Assembly (NCBI GenBank): GCA_041504365.1
Contig: CP167917.1
Location: 2,046,001-2,110,000 of the forward strand
DNA from: Dryocola sp. LX212
Lineage (GTDB): Bacteria > Pseudomonadota > Gammaproteobacteria > Enterobacterales > Enterobacteriaceae
DNA length: 64,000 nt
Direction: 5' to 3'
Part shown: piece by piece, positions 11,376 through 19,883 of the stretch
Numbering within the stretch: the first letter of the stretch is position 1
Layout of the letters: every line of letters begins with the position of its first letter
The notes under the pieces: generated by a model
Databases searched by the model: none
What the model saw: only the letters and a program-made list of their open reading frames with translations
What the model was told of the DNA's origin: nothing
Made by a program: the position numbers and the translations under genes

Positions 11376-12545
11376 ATGCTGGAGCTGCTGTTTCTGCTGT
11401 TGCCCGTGGCTGCCGCTTACGGCTGGTACATGGGACGCAGAAGTGCGCATCAAGATAAACAACAGGAAGCCAACCGCCTGTCGCGAGACTACGTCGCCGG
11501 GGTGAACTTCCTGCTGTCTAATCAGCAGGACAAAGCGGTCGATCTCTTCCTGGATATGCTGAAAGAAGATACCAGCACCGTAGAGGCTCACCTTACGCTT
11601 GGTAACCTTTTTCGTTCTCGCGGTGAAGTCGACCGCGCAATCCGTATCCACCAGTCGCTAATGGAAAGCGCTTCGTTGACCTACGAGCAGCGTCTGCTGG
11701 CCGTGCAACAGCTGGGCCGGGATTACATGGCTGCCGGGCTATACGATCGGGCAGAAGACATGTTTGCCCAGCTGGTAGACGAAACCGACTTCCGAGTCAG
11801 CGCGCTGCAACAGCTGCTGCAGATTTATCAGGCAACCAGCGACTGGCAGAAAGCCATTGACGTTGCAGAACGCCTGGTCAAGCTTGGTAAAGACAAACAG
11901 CGTACGGAAATTGCCCATTTTTACTGTGAGCTTGCGCTGCAGTTGATGGGCAGCGACGATCTGGATCGCGCCATGTCGCTGCTGAAGAAGGGCGCGGCGT
12001 CGGACAAAAACTGTGCCCGCGTCTCTATCATGATGGGCCGCATTTTCATGGCAACAGGCGAGTATGCCAAAGCCGTGGAATCCTTACAGCGCGTTATCGA
12101 CCAGGACAGCGAGCTGGTCAGCGAAACGCTGGACATGCTGCAGGTCTGTTTCCAGCAGCTCAATAAGCCCGACGAGTGGGAAGCGTTCCTCAAGCGCTGC
12201 GTTGAAGAGAATGCCGGTGCCGTCGCGGAACTGATGCTGGCTGGTATTCTGGAGCAGAAAGAGGGTGCCGATACGGCGCAGGTATATATCAACCGGCAGC
12301 TGCAGCGCCACCCGACAATGCGCGTATTCCACCGCCTGATTGATTACCATCTTCATGAAGCAGAAGAAGGGCGGGCGAAAGAGAGTTTGATCGTATTACG
12401 TGATATGGTGGGCGAGCAGGTGAGGACCAAACCGCGTTATCGCTGTCAGAAGTGTGGTTTCACCGCCTTCACCATGTACTGGCACTGCCCGTCGTGCCGG
12501 GCATGGTCAACCGTTAAGCCCATTCGGGGTCTGGACGGACAATAA
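11376..12545 (+). CDS. lapB: LapB (YciM), lipopolysaccharide assembly and LpxC-turnover adaptor
   Basis: Inner-membrane-anchored TPR protein that directs FtsH to degrade LpxC, so setting the rate of lipopolysaccharide synthesis. The N-terminal hydrophobic anchor (MLELLFLLLPVAAAYGWYMG) is followed by about nine TPR-like helical repeats. A C-terminal rubredoxin-like metal site, CQKCGFTAFTMYWHCPSC, has four cysteines. It has 389 residues, as in E. coli. It is tightly linked to lapA and followed by a terminator. Identity is certain from architecture and synteny. Confidence 0.96.
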   Translation: MLELLFLLLPVAAAYGWYMGRRSAHQDKQQEANRLSRDYVAGVNFLLSNQQDKAVDLFLDMLKEDTSTVEAHLTLGNLFRSRGEVDRAIRIHQSLMESASLTYEQRLLAVQQLGRDYMAAGLYDRAEDMFAQLVDETDFRVSALQQLLQIYQATSDWQKAIDVAERLVKLGKDKQRTEIAHFYCELALQLMGSDDLDRAMSLLKKGAASDKNCARVSIMMGRIFMATGEYAKAVESLQRVIDQDSELVSETLDMLQVCFQQLNKPDEWEAFLKRCVEENAGAVAELMLAGILEQKEGADTAQVYINRQLQRHPTMRVFHRLIDYHLHEAEEGRAKESLIVLRDMVGEQVRTKPRYRCQKCGFTAFTMYWHCPSCRAWSTVKPIRGLDGQ

Positions 12546-12570
12546 AACGGCGGCAGGCTAGCGCCGTTTT
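12544..12570 (+). terminator. Terminator of the lapAB operon
   Basis: A 9 bp stem AAAACGGCG / CGCCGTTTT encloses a nine-base loop, overlapping the lapB stop codon. It ends in a T-run in the sense direction. Confidence 0.75.
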
Positions 12571-12749
12571 AAAAAAGCCCGCACTTTAGTTACAACATAC
12601 TTCTCTGTTTTTGCCTCCTCATTTTTGCATCGAGCAGCCATCGCCTGGCAGGCCTAAATGGCAACTGTAAATTTCCCCCGCGCCCGAGTAGAATGCTTGC
12701 CGTTTATCCCCTGCGCCGCGCTGGTGCCCAACAGTCAGAAGGTTAAGTC

Positions 12750-13484
12750 ATGAATTCAACCGCATCCTCCTCCCGTGTTGCCACCGATTCGCCACTTGTC
12801 GTTGCGCTCGATTACGACAAGCGCGACAGCGCGCTGGCATTCGTCGACCGTATCGACCCGCAGGACTGCCGCCTGAAGGTCGGTAAGGAGATGTTCACGC
12901 TTTTCGGGCCGCAGTTCGTCAGCGATCTGCAGCAGCGCGGCTTTGATGTCTTTCTCGACCTGAAATTTCATGATATTCCAAACACTACCGCCCGTGCGGT
13001 GGCGGCAGCGGCCGAGCTTGGCGTATGGATGGTTAACGTCCACGCCAGCGGCGGGGCGCGTATGATGAGCGCAGCACGTGAGGCGTTAACGCCATTTGGC
13101 AAAGATGCTCCGCTGCTGATCGCCGTCACCGTGCTGACCAGCATGGATGCCAGCGATCTGGCTGATTTAGGGATTAACGCAAGCCCGGCAGATTACGCTG
13201 AACGCCTCGCGCGCCTGACGCAAGACTGCGGTCTGGACGGCGTGGTCTGTTCGGCTCATGAAGCCGCGCGCTTTAAAAATGAGCTGGGTCAGGCATTTAA
13301 GCTGGTCACGCCTGGCATTCGTCCGGTTGGCAGCGAGGCGGGCGATCAGCGTCGTATTATGACACCGCTTCAGGCGCAGACGGCGGGCGTGGACTATATG
13401 GTGATCGGGCGTCCGATCACCCAATCTGCCGATCCGGCGCAAACGCTACGTGATATTCGCGCGTCGCTGCAACAGGGGGCATAA
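12750..13484 (+). CDS. pyrF: Orotidine 5'-phosphate decarboxylase
   Basis: Last step of de novo UMP synthesis: decarboxylates OMP to UMP without a cofactor. TIM-barrel fold with the catalytic Lys/Asp tetrad in [10 protein letters not shown] and a preceding DYDK. The phosphate-binding loop TPGIRP and the [10 protein letters not shown] segment are intact. It has 244 residues, against 245 in E. coli. A Shine-Dalgarno (AGAAGG) lies 9 bases before the ATG. The yciH start follows 2 bases after the stop, as in E. coli, so the two form one operon. Confidence 0.96.
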   Translation: MNSTASSSRVATDSPLVVALDYDKRDSALAFVDRIDPQDCRLKVGKEMFTLFGPQFVSDLQQRGFDVFLDLKFHDIPNTTARAVAAAAELGVWMVNVHASGGARMMSAAREALTPFGKDAPLLIAVTVLTSMDASDLADLGINASPADYAERLARLTQDCGLDGVVCSAHEAARFKNELGQAFKLVTPGIRPVGSEAGDQRRIMTPLQAQTAGVDYMVIGRPITQSADPAQTLRDIRASLQQGA

Positions 13485-13486
13485 AC

Positions 13487-13813
13487 ATGAAAGATGAGAA
13501 CAGCCGTCTGGTCTACTCAACGGACACGGGACGAATTGACGAGCCTAAAGCGGCAGTGGTGCGTCCGAAAGGGGACGGAATTGTACGAATTCAGCGTCAG
13601 ACCAGCGGGCGAAAAGGCAAAGGGGTTTGCCTGATTACCGGTATCGATGCGGATGATGCCTCTCTTGCAACCCTTGCCGCCGAGCTGAAAAAAAAATGCG
13701 GCTGCGGGGGGGCGCTGAAGGACGGAGTGATTGAAATTCAGGGCGATAAACGCGACCTGATTAAATCATTGCTGGAAGCAAAAGGAATGAAAGTAAAACT
13801 GGCGGGCGGCTAA
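13487..13813 (+). CDS. yciH: YciH, SUI1/eIF1-like translation factor
   Basis: A 108-residue homologue of eukaryotic initiation factor eIF1 (SUI1 fold). It has a flexible basic N-terminus followed by the compact domain with KGVCLITGID, the Lys/Cys-Gly-rich KKKCGCGGALKDG loop and QGDKRDLI, all typical of the family. In E. coli it influences start-codon and initiator-tRNA fidelity in vitro and has been reported to inhibit translation under stress. It is coupled to pyrF. Hairpins follow its stop codon. Confidence 0.93.
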   Translation: MKDENSRLVYSTDTGRIDEPKAAVVRPKGDGIVRIQRQTSGRKGKGVCLITGIDADDASLATLAAELKKKCGCGGALKDGVIEIQGDKRDLIKSLLEAKGMKVKLAGG

Positions 13814-13834
13814 CGCTTTTATTTCATAGAAATT

Positions 13835-13861
13835 ATCAGGCCACGGTCATTACCGTGGCCT
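13835..13861 (+). terminator. Hairpin after yciH, copy A of a repeated 27-mer
   Basis: An inverted repeat GGCCACGG / CCGTGGCC with a short loop lies 21 bases after yciH. It has no T-run, so it may act as a weak terminator or 3'-end stabiliser. The same 27 bases, with two differences, recur at 13999-14025. Confidence 0.5.
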
Positions 13862-13955
13862 CAGACTAATGACAAACATAAAACGTTTGAGAATCGAACA
13901 GATCTCACAAAAAATAAATAAGGGAAATCAATTCATTGATTTTCGGCAGCTAACC

Positions 13956-13991
13956 ACAAAGAAGGAAAAACCACGCTTTTTCCTTCTTTGT
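13956..13991. terminator. Perfect 15 bp hairpin, possible bidirectional terminator
   Basis: The left arm ACAAAGAAGGAAAAA and right arm TTTTTCCTTCTTTGT are perfectly complementary around a six-base loop. Because the stem is A-rich then T-rich it could work as a terminator in either direction, serving yciH from the left and osmB from the right. Confidence 0.5.
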
Positions 13992-13998
13992 CAGCACG

Positions 13999-14025
13999 AT
14001 CAGGCCACGGTAATTGCCGTGGCCT
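13999..14025 (+). terminator. Hairpin copy B with T-run between yciH and osmB
   Basis: This is the second copy of the 27-mer at 13835, now followed by TTTTG, which makes it a plausible Rho-independent terminator. The two changes from copy A keep the stem. Confidence 0.6.
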
Positions 14026-14106
14026 TTTGTTATGTCTGCTGCAAGACCTGAAAGTCGTAACGTTTTTAATTCGTTAAAGCAATTAAGCTTTTGCTGGCAT
14101 CCAGCC

Positions 14107-14328
14107 TTATTTACCGACCTGGTGACCGATGATACCACCTACCGCTGCGCCACCCAGGGTACCCAAGGTACTGCCATCGGTAAGTACCGCACCGCCCAGC
14201 GCACCAGCACCCGCGCCAATAGCGGTATTGCGATCACGTTTGGACCAGTTTGAACAAGCACTCAGTGACATCGCAACGGTTACAGCCAGCACGACGGCGG
14301 CAATTTTTTTGTTATTTAAGGTCATCAT
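14107..14328 (-). CDS. osmB: OsmB, osmotically inducible lipoprotein
   Basis: A small outer-membrane lipoprotein of 73 residues. Its lipobox LSAC follows a hydrophobic signal peptide (KKIAAVVLAVTVAMSLSAC). The mature part has the glycine-zipper stretch typical of OsmB (GAGAGALGGAVLTDG and GGAAVGGIIGHQVGK). The start chosen is the first of two tandem ATG codons with an AGGAG ribosome-binding site about five bases away; longer upstream frame would place polar sequence before the signal peptide. E. coli osmB is induced by osmolarity and RpoS. It is convergent with yciH and transcribed alone. Confidence 0.94.
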   Translation of the reverse strand: MMTLNNKKIAAVVLAVTVAMSLSACSNWSKRDRNTAIGAGAGALGGAVLTDGSTLGTLGGAAVGGIIGHQVGK

Positions 14329-14583
14329 TTTTTCTCCTGAATAATTGATCCACGGAAACAAAGCCTCTCTACAAGTATAGCTTCTTAAGCGGTGATTCCG
14401 TGAAACTGCATAGCGATATAAACCCAAAATATAATTGGGATAGCTGTTACTTCCTGTTATATCGCTAATAATTAGTCTAAATGTTACAGAAAATTAATAC
14501 AGGTGAAAACTCTTAAAGGCGAGGCAGGATTAATCTGATTAGATCACTGTCTGTAACGTGACAGACAGTATCAGGGAATAGCG

Positions 14584-15342
14584 TCAGCTCAGAGGGAACT
14601 GTCTGACAATATCAATATGGATGCCGCTGTCCTGCAGCTGCTGTCGGGCGGTATCGTTCAGGCCGTCATCGGTGATGACGCGGCTGAAACGTGCCATTGG
14701 GCCCAGGGTGTATGGGTGGGTTGAGCCAAACTTGCTGCTGTCCGTCAGCACAATGGCTTCACTGCCTTTTTCCAGCACCGCGTTTACCACGTCGGCACGC
14801 ATCATATCGCGCCCTGTGAACCCCGTCTCCGGCAGGAACCCGTCAATCCCGATAAACGCCTTGCTGAAGTGAACCTGCTGGATGAACTGGCGGGTCAGAG
14901 GGCCGACCATGCTTTCGCTTTTCTTCTGATAAATGCCGCCCAGCAAAATTACTTCGCAGTTGGTATCTTTCAGAAGATGAGCGATATAGCTGCTGACGGT
15001 GATAAGCGTCACGCGCTTGCGTTCGGCAAGCGTACGGGCGAGAAGGGCATTGCTGCTGCCGTTTTCAATGAACACCGTCTCACCATCGTTAACCAGCGAT
15101 GCCGCAAACCCGGCAAGATTCTGCTTAAGCGTGAAGTTGTTCATCATGCGGGTTTCGACGTCGTCACTTTCCAGCGGCACAGCGTAACCGTGGGCGCGAC
15201 GCAGGTAGCTCAGCTTTTCCAGAAGATTCAAATCCTGACGGATGGTCACTTCGGAAACGCCGGTTGTTTTAGCGAGATCGGCCACGCTCATGCGGCCCTG
15301 ATCAATCACCATCTGTAATATGATTTGTTGTCTGGAATTCAT
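14584..15342 (-). CDS. yciT: YciT, DeoR-family transcription regulator
   Basis: A DeoR-family repressor of about 252 residues. It has an N-terminal winged helix-turn-helix ([21 protein letters not shown]) and a C-terminal sugar-phosphate-sensing domain with [10 protein letters not shown] and the conserved D-x-x-K/TDSSKFG segment. It strongly resembles E. coli YciT and lies next to osmB as there. I start at MNSRQQ; a TTG three codons earlier is possible. The same-strand ybiY-ybiW pair ends 43 bases before it, so it may be expressed with them and sense a sugar phosphate related to that pathway. That link is inference. Confidence 0.88.
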   Translation of the reverse strand: MNSRQQIILQMVIDQGRMSVADLAKTTGVSEVTIRQDLNLLEKLSYLRRAHGYAVPLESDDVETRMMNNFTLKQNLAGFAASLVNDGETVFIENGSSNALLARTLAERKRVTLITVSSYIAHLLKDTNCEVILLGGIYQKKSESMVGPLTRQFIQQVHFSKAFIGIDGFLPETGFTGRDMMRADVVNAVLEKGSEAIVLTDSSKFGSTHPYTLGPMARFSRVITDDGLNDTARQQLQDSGIHIDIVRQFPLS

Positions 15343-15385
15343 GTCAGCCAATTATAGGCGGTGGTTTTCGCCACCGCCGAAGTTA

Positions 15386-17818
15386 TCAAAGAGTATGTTC
15401 AGTTCGGGCTATAATATCATCCTGCGCGTCCGGAGATAAGGCCGTAAAGAATGCCGAATAACCTGCTACACGCACCACTAAATCACGATACTTGTCAGGA
15501 TGTTGTTTGGCATCGAGCAGCGTTTCACGGGAAACGATGTTGTATTGCACGTGCCAGCCTTTATGCGCTTCGAAGAAGGTGCGCAGCATAAACATCAGTT
15601 TCTCACGGTCTCGCGGGTTATCGAGCGTGGCGGGATTCAGTTTCTGATTAAGCAGTACGCCGCCCAGAATCTTGCTGGTTGGCAATTTCCCAACGGAGCT
15701 TATTACCGCAGTCGGTCCCAGACGGTCAGTACCCGATGCCGGGCTTGCCCCTTCCGCCAGCGGAGTTGTCGCCTTACGGCCATCAGGCGTTGCCATAGTT
15801 GCGGCGCCAAATGGGACGTTTGCAGAGATTGACGAGGTGCCCGCGTAGTAAGTTCCGCCAATTGGCCCGCGCCCAAAACGGGTATTGTGATACTGCTTCA
15901 GTTCATCAATATAGGTCTGGTAGGCTCGCGCCAGCAGCAGATCCACTTCATCTTCGTCATTGCCATACTTAGGCGCGCCGTTGATCAGACGCTGGCGCAG
16001 CTGTTCGCCGCTAAGCCCGTCAAAATCGTTCGCCAGCGCTTCGGCGAGCTGCTGCTGACCAATCACACCCTGTTCAAACACCAGCTTACGCACCGCCGCC
16101 AGGCTGTTGCCCAGGTTGGCGATCCCCACCTGCAAGCCAGAAACCCAGTCGTACTTCGCGCCACCCTGTTTGATGCTCTTACCGCGTTCGATGCAGTCAT
16201 CCACCAGCGCAGAACACAGGATATCGTGGGCGTTTTCTTCCAGAACGGTATCCACCACGCATTCGATCTCAATGGATTTCTGCGTGTAGTAGCGAATCTG
16301 CTCGTCCCATGCGTTCATCACCTCGTCGAAAGAGGTGAAGCTGCCTTCAGATAGCGCCTTTTCCTGCGGCAGGAATACTTTCCCGCTGGTGGCGTCACGG
16401 CCATGCTCAAGCGTTGCCAGCATGACGCGGGCAAAGTTGATGAAGCTCATGCCGGTGCAGCGGTAGCCCCACTTGCCGCCGACGGCGGTTTCGATGCAGC
16501 CAATCGCCGCATAGTCGTAGGCATCTTCGCGGCTGACGCCGAGCCTGATGAACTCGTCGATAACTATTTCGTCGTTGTTAAAGGCAGGCATACCGAAGCC
16601 GCAGCGAATGACCTGAACGCAGGCGTCCAGGAAGTCATTACTCATTCCCGCGTGGTAGCGCACGCTGAGATTTGGCTGGGTTGAGCGCAGCTGGCCGCAG
16701 GATTCCAGTACGGCATAAGAGAGCGGGTTGACCGCATCGACCGCATTCCCGTTGAGCAGCGTCTGGCCGCCGATGGTCACGTTTTGATACAGCGGGCTGC
16801 CCGCCGAGGCTTTGGAATGCGAGCCGGAGCGGATTTTGTTCACCTCCAGCAGCTTAAGCCAGCAGCTTTGCAGCAGTTCGATAGCCTGGTCGCGGCCCAG
16901 GGTTTGCTCCAGCTCAACGTCGCGGCGATACCAGGGATAAAGGTACTGGTCCAGACGACCAAAGCTGACGGAGTGGCCGTTGGACTCAATTTGCAGCACC
17001 AGCTGTACGAAGTAGCTCAGCTGTAGCGCCTGCCAGAAGGATTTCGGCGGCTGGTGGGCGATGCGTTCGCAGTTATCCGCCATTGCCAGCAGCTCGTCGC
17101 GGCGGGCAGGGCGGGACTCTTTGCCCGCCATCTCTTTTGCCAGCGCCGCAAAGCGCAGGATATGTTCGCTCAGGGCGCAGAAAGTAATATCGATCGCCTT
17201 CAGGAACTGCTCTTTATGCAGATCGTCCCAGTCGGTGAGGTGCAGACGTTCGCGGCGTTCGGCGACCTTTTCGCGCAGGCCATCAAGCCCCAGTTCCAGC
17301 AGCAGCGGGAAATTCACCGCCAGATGCGCGTCGCCGGAGGTCATGTTGCCTTCGGCTTTGATAATGCCGGTTGCCAGCAGCGCTTTCTGCTCGTCGGTAA
17401 ACATACCGTAGCAGCGATCCTGCACCGTCTGGCCCCTCCACCACGGGCAGATTTCATGCATCACGGCTTTGTCTTCTTCCGTGATAGAGAAGCCCGCGCC
17501 CGGACGGTCGCCCAGCTCGTCGATCTCTGTTTCAATCCAGCCCACGGTATATTCCGGGAAGAACGGCGCGCCGCGCACGTGGCTGGCCTGGTTGCCGACG
17601 ATCAGCTCGTCGTGTTTGATCCAGATGGTGCGTTTGGCCAGATGATGCGCCAGCGCCAGCGCGCGGCGAACCGGCAGCGGCTTATCCTGATGCTGCTGAT
17701 AAATCGCGGTGTAATGCCGGGCGCGCTCGGTACACACCGGCGGCTTCACGATATGGATCAGCGCTTCTTTGTGCGCTTTGACGCGCGGGCTGAGAAAGTT
17801 CAGGTTGAGTTCGGTCAT
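15386..17818 (-). CDS. ybiW: YbiW, glycyl radical enzyme (PflD/dehydratase family)
   Basis: A glycyl radical enzyme of 810 residues, the same length as E. coli YbiW, with near-continuous resemblance. The radical glycine is in the C-terminal motif RVAGYSAFF (Gly about 786). The catalytic cysteine is the single one in AIGCIETAVGG, followed by the conserved glutamate. A single Cys-x-Glu rather than the Cys-Cys of pyruvate formate-lyase places it with diol-dehydratase-like or unassigned PflD-type enzymes. Its substrate is not established. Its activase ybiY ends 5 bases upstream, so they form one operon, and fsaA is divergent. It should act only without oxygen. Confidence 0.92.
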   Translation of the reverse strand: MTELNLNFLSPRVKAHKEALIHIVKPPVCTERARHYTAIYQQHQDKPLPVRRALALAHHLAKRTIWIKHDELIVGNQASHVRGAPFFPEYTVGWIETEIDELGDRPGAGFSITEEDKAVMHEICPWWRGQTVQDRCYGMFTDEQKALLATGIIKAEGNMTSGDAHLAVNFPLLLELGLDGLREKVAERRERLHLTDWDDLHKEQFLKAIDITFCALSEHILRFAALAKEMAGKESRPARRDELLAMADNCERIAHQPPKSFWQALQLSYFVQLVLQIESNGHSVSFGRLDQYLYPWYRRDVELEQTLGRDQAIELLQSCWLKLLEVNKIRSGSHSKASAGSPLYQNVTIGGQTLLNGNAVDAVNPLSYAVLESCGQLRSTQPNLSVRYHAGMSNDFLDACVQVIRCGFGMPAFNNDEIVIDEFIRLGVSREDAYDYAAIGCIETAVGGKWGYRCTGMSFINFARVMLATLEHGRDATSGKVFLPQEKALSEGSFTSFDEVMNAWDEQIRYYTQKSIEIECVVDTVLEENAHDILCSALVDDCIERGKSIKQGGAKYDWVSGLQVGIANLGNSLAAVRKLVFEQGVIGQQQLAEALANDFDGLSGEQLRQRLINGAPKYGNDEDEVDLLLARAYQTYIDELKQYHNTRFGRGPIGGTYYAGTSSISANVPFGAATMATPDGRKATTPLAEGASPASGTDRLGPTAVISSVGKLPTSKILGGVLLNQKLNPATLDNPRDREKLMFMLRTFFEAHKGWHVQYNIVSRETLLDAKQHPDKYRDLVVRVAGYSAFFTALSPDAQDDIIARTEHTL

Positions 17819-17823
17819 GATGT

Positions 17824-18723
17824 TTATCCTCTTATCCAGGCGGTCATGCCTTTCTGGCTGGCATACTGTTCGGCAAACTGCAGCAGGTCGGGCGCGTCAA
17901 GGGGCTTCTGCGCTGCCAGATAGGGCACGTTCAGGAGTTTGTATTTGTTAATACCTAAGGTGTGGTAGGGCAAAAAATGAATTGTCTTCGCGCCGATTTC
18001 GTCGGCAGCAAAATCGCTGATAGCACGGATTGACCGCTTATCAGCGTTAAAATCGGGGATCAGCGGCACGCGAATGGTCATCTCCACATTGTGGGCGGCA
18101 AGCCTGCGAAAATTATCCAGCACCCGGTCGGCATTGCCGTCCGTCCACTGCTTAAAGCGTTGTTTATCTACATGTTTCAGATCCGCCAGCAGCAGATCCA
18201 GATGCGGGAGTGAAGGTTCGAGATATTTCCACGGCACGTGCAGGCAGGATTCTACGGCGGTATTGATTCCGGCTTCTTTGCTGCGTTGCAGCAGCGTGCG
18301 TACCATTTCAGGCTGCATAAACGGCTCGCCGCCCGAGAGGGTAATGCCGCCGCCGCTGCGGTCGTAAAATGGCTTATCGCGCAGCACTTTTTCCATAATG
18401 GCGTCTGCGCTTTGGGTTTCGCCGCACACGGTCAGCGCCTGCGTCGGACAGCAGTCGTTTAAAGCAAGAATGTCGCCCTCGGTGAGCTTTTCCCGAGCGA
18501 TAACCATTTTTTCATCTATGCGGGAGATCGCCTGCGGCGCGGCATGCTGGCAAAGCTCGCACCCGGCGAGGCAGAGACGTTCGTCAAATAAGATGTCGTG
18601 CGTGCGGGCGCGGCTTTCAGGGTTCTGGCACCAGCGGCAGCTAAGAGAGCAGCCTTTCAGGAAGACGACCGTGCGGATGCCCGGGCCGTCATGTGTCGAG
18701 TAACGCTGGATATTGAAAAGCAT
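17824..18723 (-). CDS. ybiY: YbiY, radical-SAM glycyl-radical-enzyme activase
   Basis: Radical S-adenosylmethionine activase that installs the glycyl radical on YbiW. The CxxxCxxC cluster motif is [10 protein letters not shown] second, ferredoxin-like cysteine-rich segment (CLAGCELC and a later CC) matches activases with extra iron-sulfur clusters. GGEPFMQ is the family's Gly-rich SAM-contact motif. It has 299 residues, slightly shorter than the roughly 308 in E. coli. It is the first gene of the ybiY-ybiW operon, divergent from fsaA. Confidence 0.9.
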   Translation of the reverse strand: MLFNIQRYSTHDGPGIRTVVFLKGCSLSCRWCQNPESRARTHDILFDERLCLAGCELCQHAAPQAISRIDEKMVIAREKLTEGDILALNDCCPTQALTVCGETQSADAIMEKVLRDKPFYDRSGGGITLSGGEPFMQPEMVRTLLQRSKEAGINTAVESCLHVPWKYLEPSLPHLDLLLADLKHVDKQRFKQWTDGNADRVLDNFRRLAAHNVEMTIRVPLIPDFNADKRSIRAISDFAADEIGAKTIHFLPYHTLGINKYKLLNVPYLAAQKPLDAPDLLQFAEQYASQKGMTAWIRG

Positions 18724-18857
18724 AATTACGCCCCTTAACTTTCCTTCGTAAATTAAATAGGTTTCGAATGAAAGTTTTATTGATTTCGATCAGGAATCAA
18801 TCAGAAGGCGAAGCTATGATGACGGCAATGAGATCTGCAACGAATCTGGAGAACCTT

Positions 18858-19520
18858 ATGGAACTGTATTTAGACACCGCCGACGCGGCTGCCGTTAAGC
18901 GGCTGGCCCGCGTCCTGCCACTGCAGGGCGTGACGACTAACCCATCGATTGTTGCCAAAGCTGGCAAGCCGATCTGGGAGGTATTACCTGCGTTGCAGGA
19001 TGCGCTGGGTGGAGGAGGCAAGCTGTTTGCCCAGGTCATTGCGGCAAATGCGGATGAGATGGTGCGTGAAGCGCAGCTTTTGACCAGCCGCGTACCGGGA
19101 ATTGTAGTGAAAGTACCGACGACGGTTGAAGGCCTTGCGGCGATGAAACAGCTGAAAATTCTGGGCATCCCAACGCTTGGCACCGCTGTCTACGGTGCGG
19201 CACAGGGGCTGCTGGCCGCGCTGGCCGGTGCGGAATATGTTGCGCCGTATGTGAATCGCCTGGACGCGCAGGGCGGCGACGGCATTCAGATGGTTCAGGA
19301 CCTGCAGCAGCTGCTGACGCTGCATGCGCCACGGTCCAAAGTGCTGGCCGCGAGCTTCCGCACGCCGCATCAGGCCATGTCCTGCCTGCTGGCGGGCTGT
19401 GAGTCCATCACCTTACCGGTAGACGTCGCCGATCAGCTGCTGACGACACCCGCCGTTACCGCCGCCATCGCTACCTTTGAAAAAGACTGGCAGGGCGCTT
19501 TTGGTTCTTTAAGCCTCTGA
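18858..19520 (+). CDS. fsaA: Fructose-6-phosphate aldolase
   Basis: Transaldolase-family class I aldolase that splits fructose 6-phosphate, or joins dihydroxyacetone or similar donors to glyceraldehyde 3-phosphate. The Schiff-base lysine is in [34 protein letters not shown] carries other active-site and subunit-interface residues. It has 220 residues from the start preceded by CTGGAGAACC, the E. coli FsaA length. The longer open frame upstream has no support. The divergent ybiY-ybiW pair is the same arrangement as at the K-12 ybiW locus. FsaA and FsaB are close paralogues; FsaA is chosen from the neighbours. Confidence 0.9.
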   Translation: MELYLDTADAAAVKRLARVLPLQGVTTNPSIVAKAGKPIWEVLPALQDALGGGGKLFAQVIAANADEMVREAQLLTSRVPGIVVKVPTTVEGLAAMKQLKILGIPTLGTAVYGAAQGLLAALAGAEYVAPYVNRLDAQGGDGIQMVQDLQQLLTLHAPRSKVLAASFRTPHQAMSCLLAGCESITLPVDVADQLLTTPAVTAAIATFEKDWQGAFGSLSL

Positions 19521-19562
19521 TAAATGATTTCCTCTCCTGCGGGAGAGGAAATATCAGGTGTC

Positions 19563-19745
19563 TCAAATCTCCCACGGCGATTTTTTCAACTCGCCGTCCT
19601 GCGGCGCTTTGCCGCGGGCAATGCTCAGCAGCTCCGCCTTCAGGATCTCAAGATTGTTAATCGCCGAGGCGTGATCGCCGCCGACCAGAATATCCAGCAC
19701 CGTATCAATACGTCTGGCGAGCTGCTGCGGGTCCACTGTAGGCAT
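19563..19745 (-). CDS. yciZ: YciZ, UPF0509 small protein
   Basis: A 60-residue protein ending KKSPWEI, with the conserved core LARRIDTVLDILV. It resembles E. coli YciZ (UPF0509), which lies next to yciT there. Here ybiWY-fsaA has come between them, and the following K-12 genes (pdeR, rnb) are missing after it. Function is unknown. It has no signal peptide or membrane span. Confidence 0.85.
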   Translation of the reverse strand: MPTVDPQQLARRIDTVLDILVGGDHASAINNLEILKAELLSIARGKAPQDGELKKSPWEI

Positions 19746-19883
19746 AGTGCATCCTTTTATCTGCGGGTTATCGTTTGCGAATAATGCAAAAAAAGGCCGC
19801 CAAAGAGAAGGCGAAAGCGCCGTTTTTTCCGCTATTCATCAACAGATTATCGCACAAGATATAAGTAATGATTATTAGGGGAA

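Noticed and set aside
13869-14051. 60-codon frame between yciH and osmB
   Set aside because: It runs through the hairpin array, has no Shine-Dalgarno sequence and low-complexity content; the hairpins explain the sequence better.
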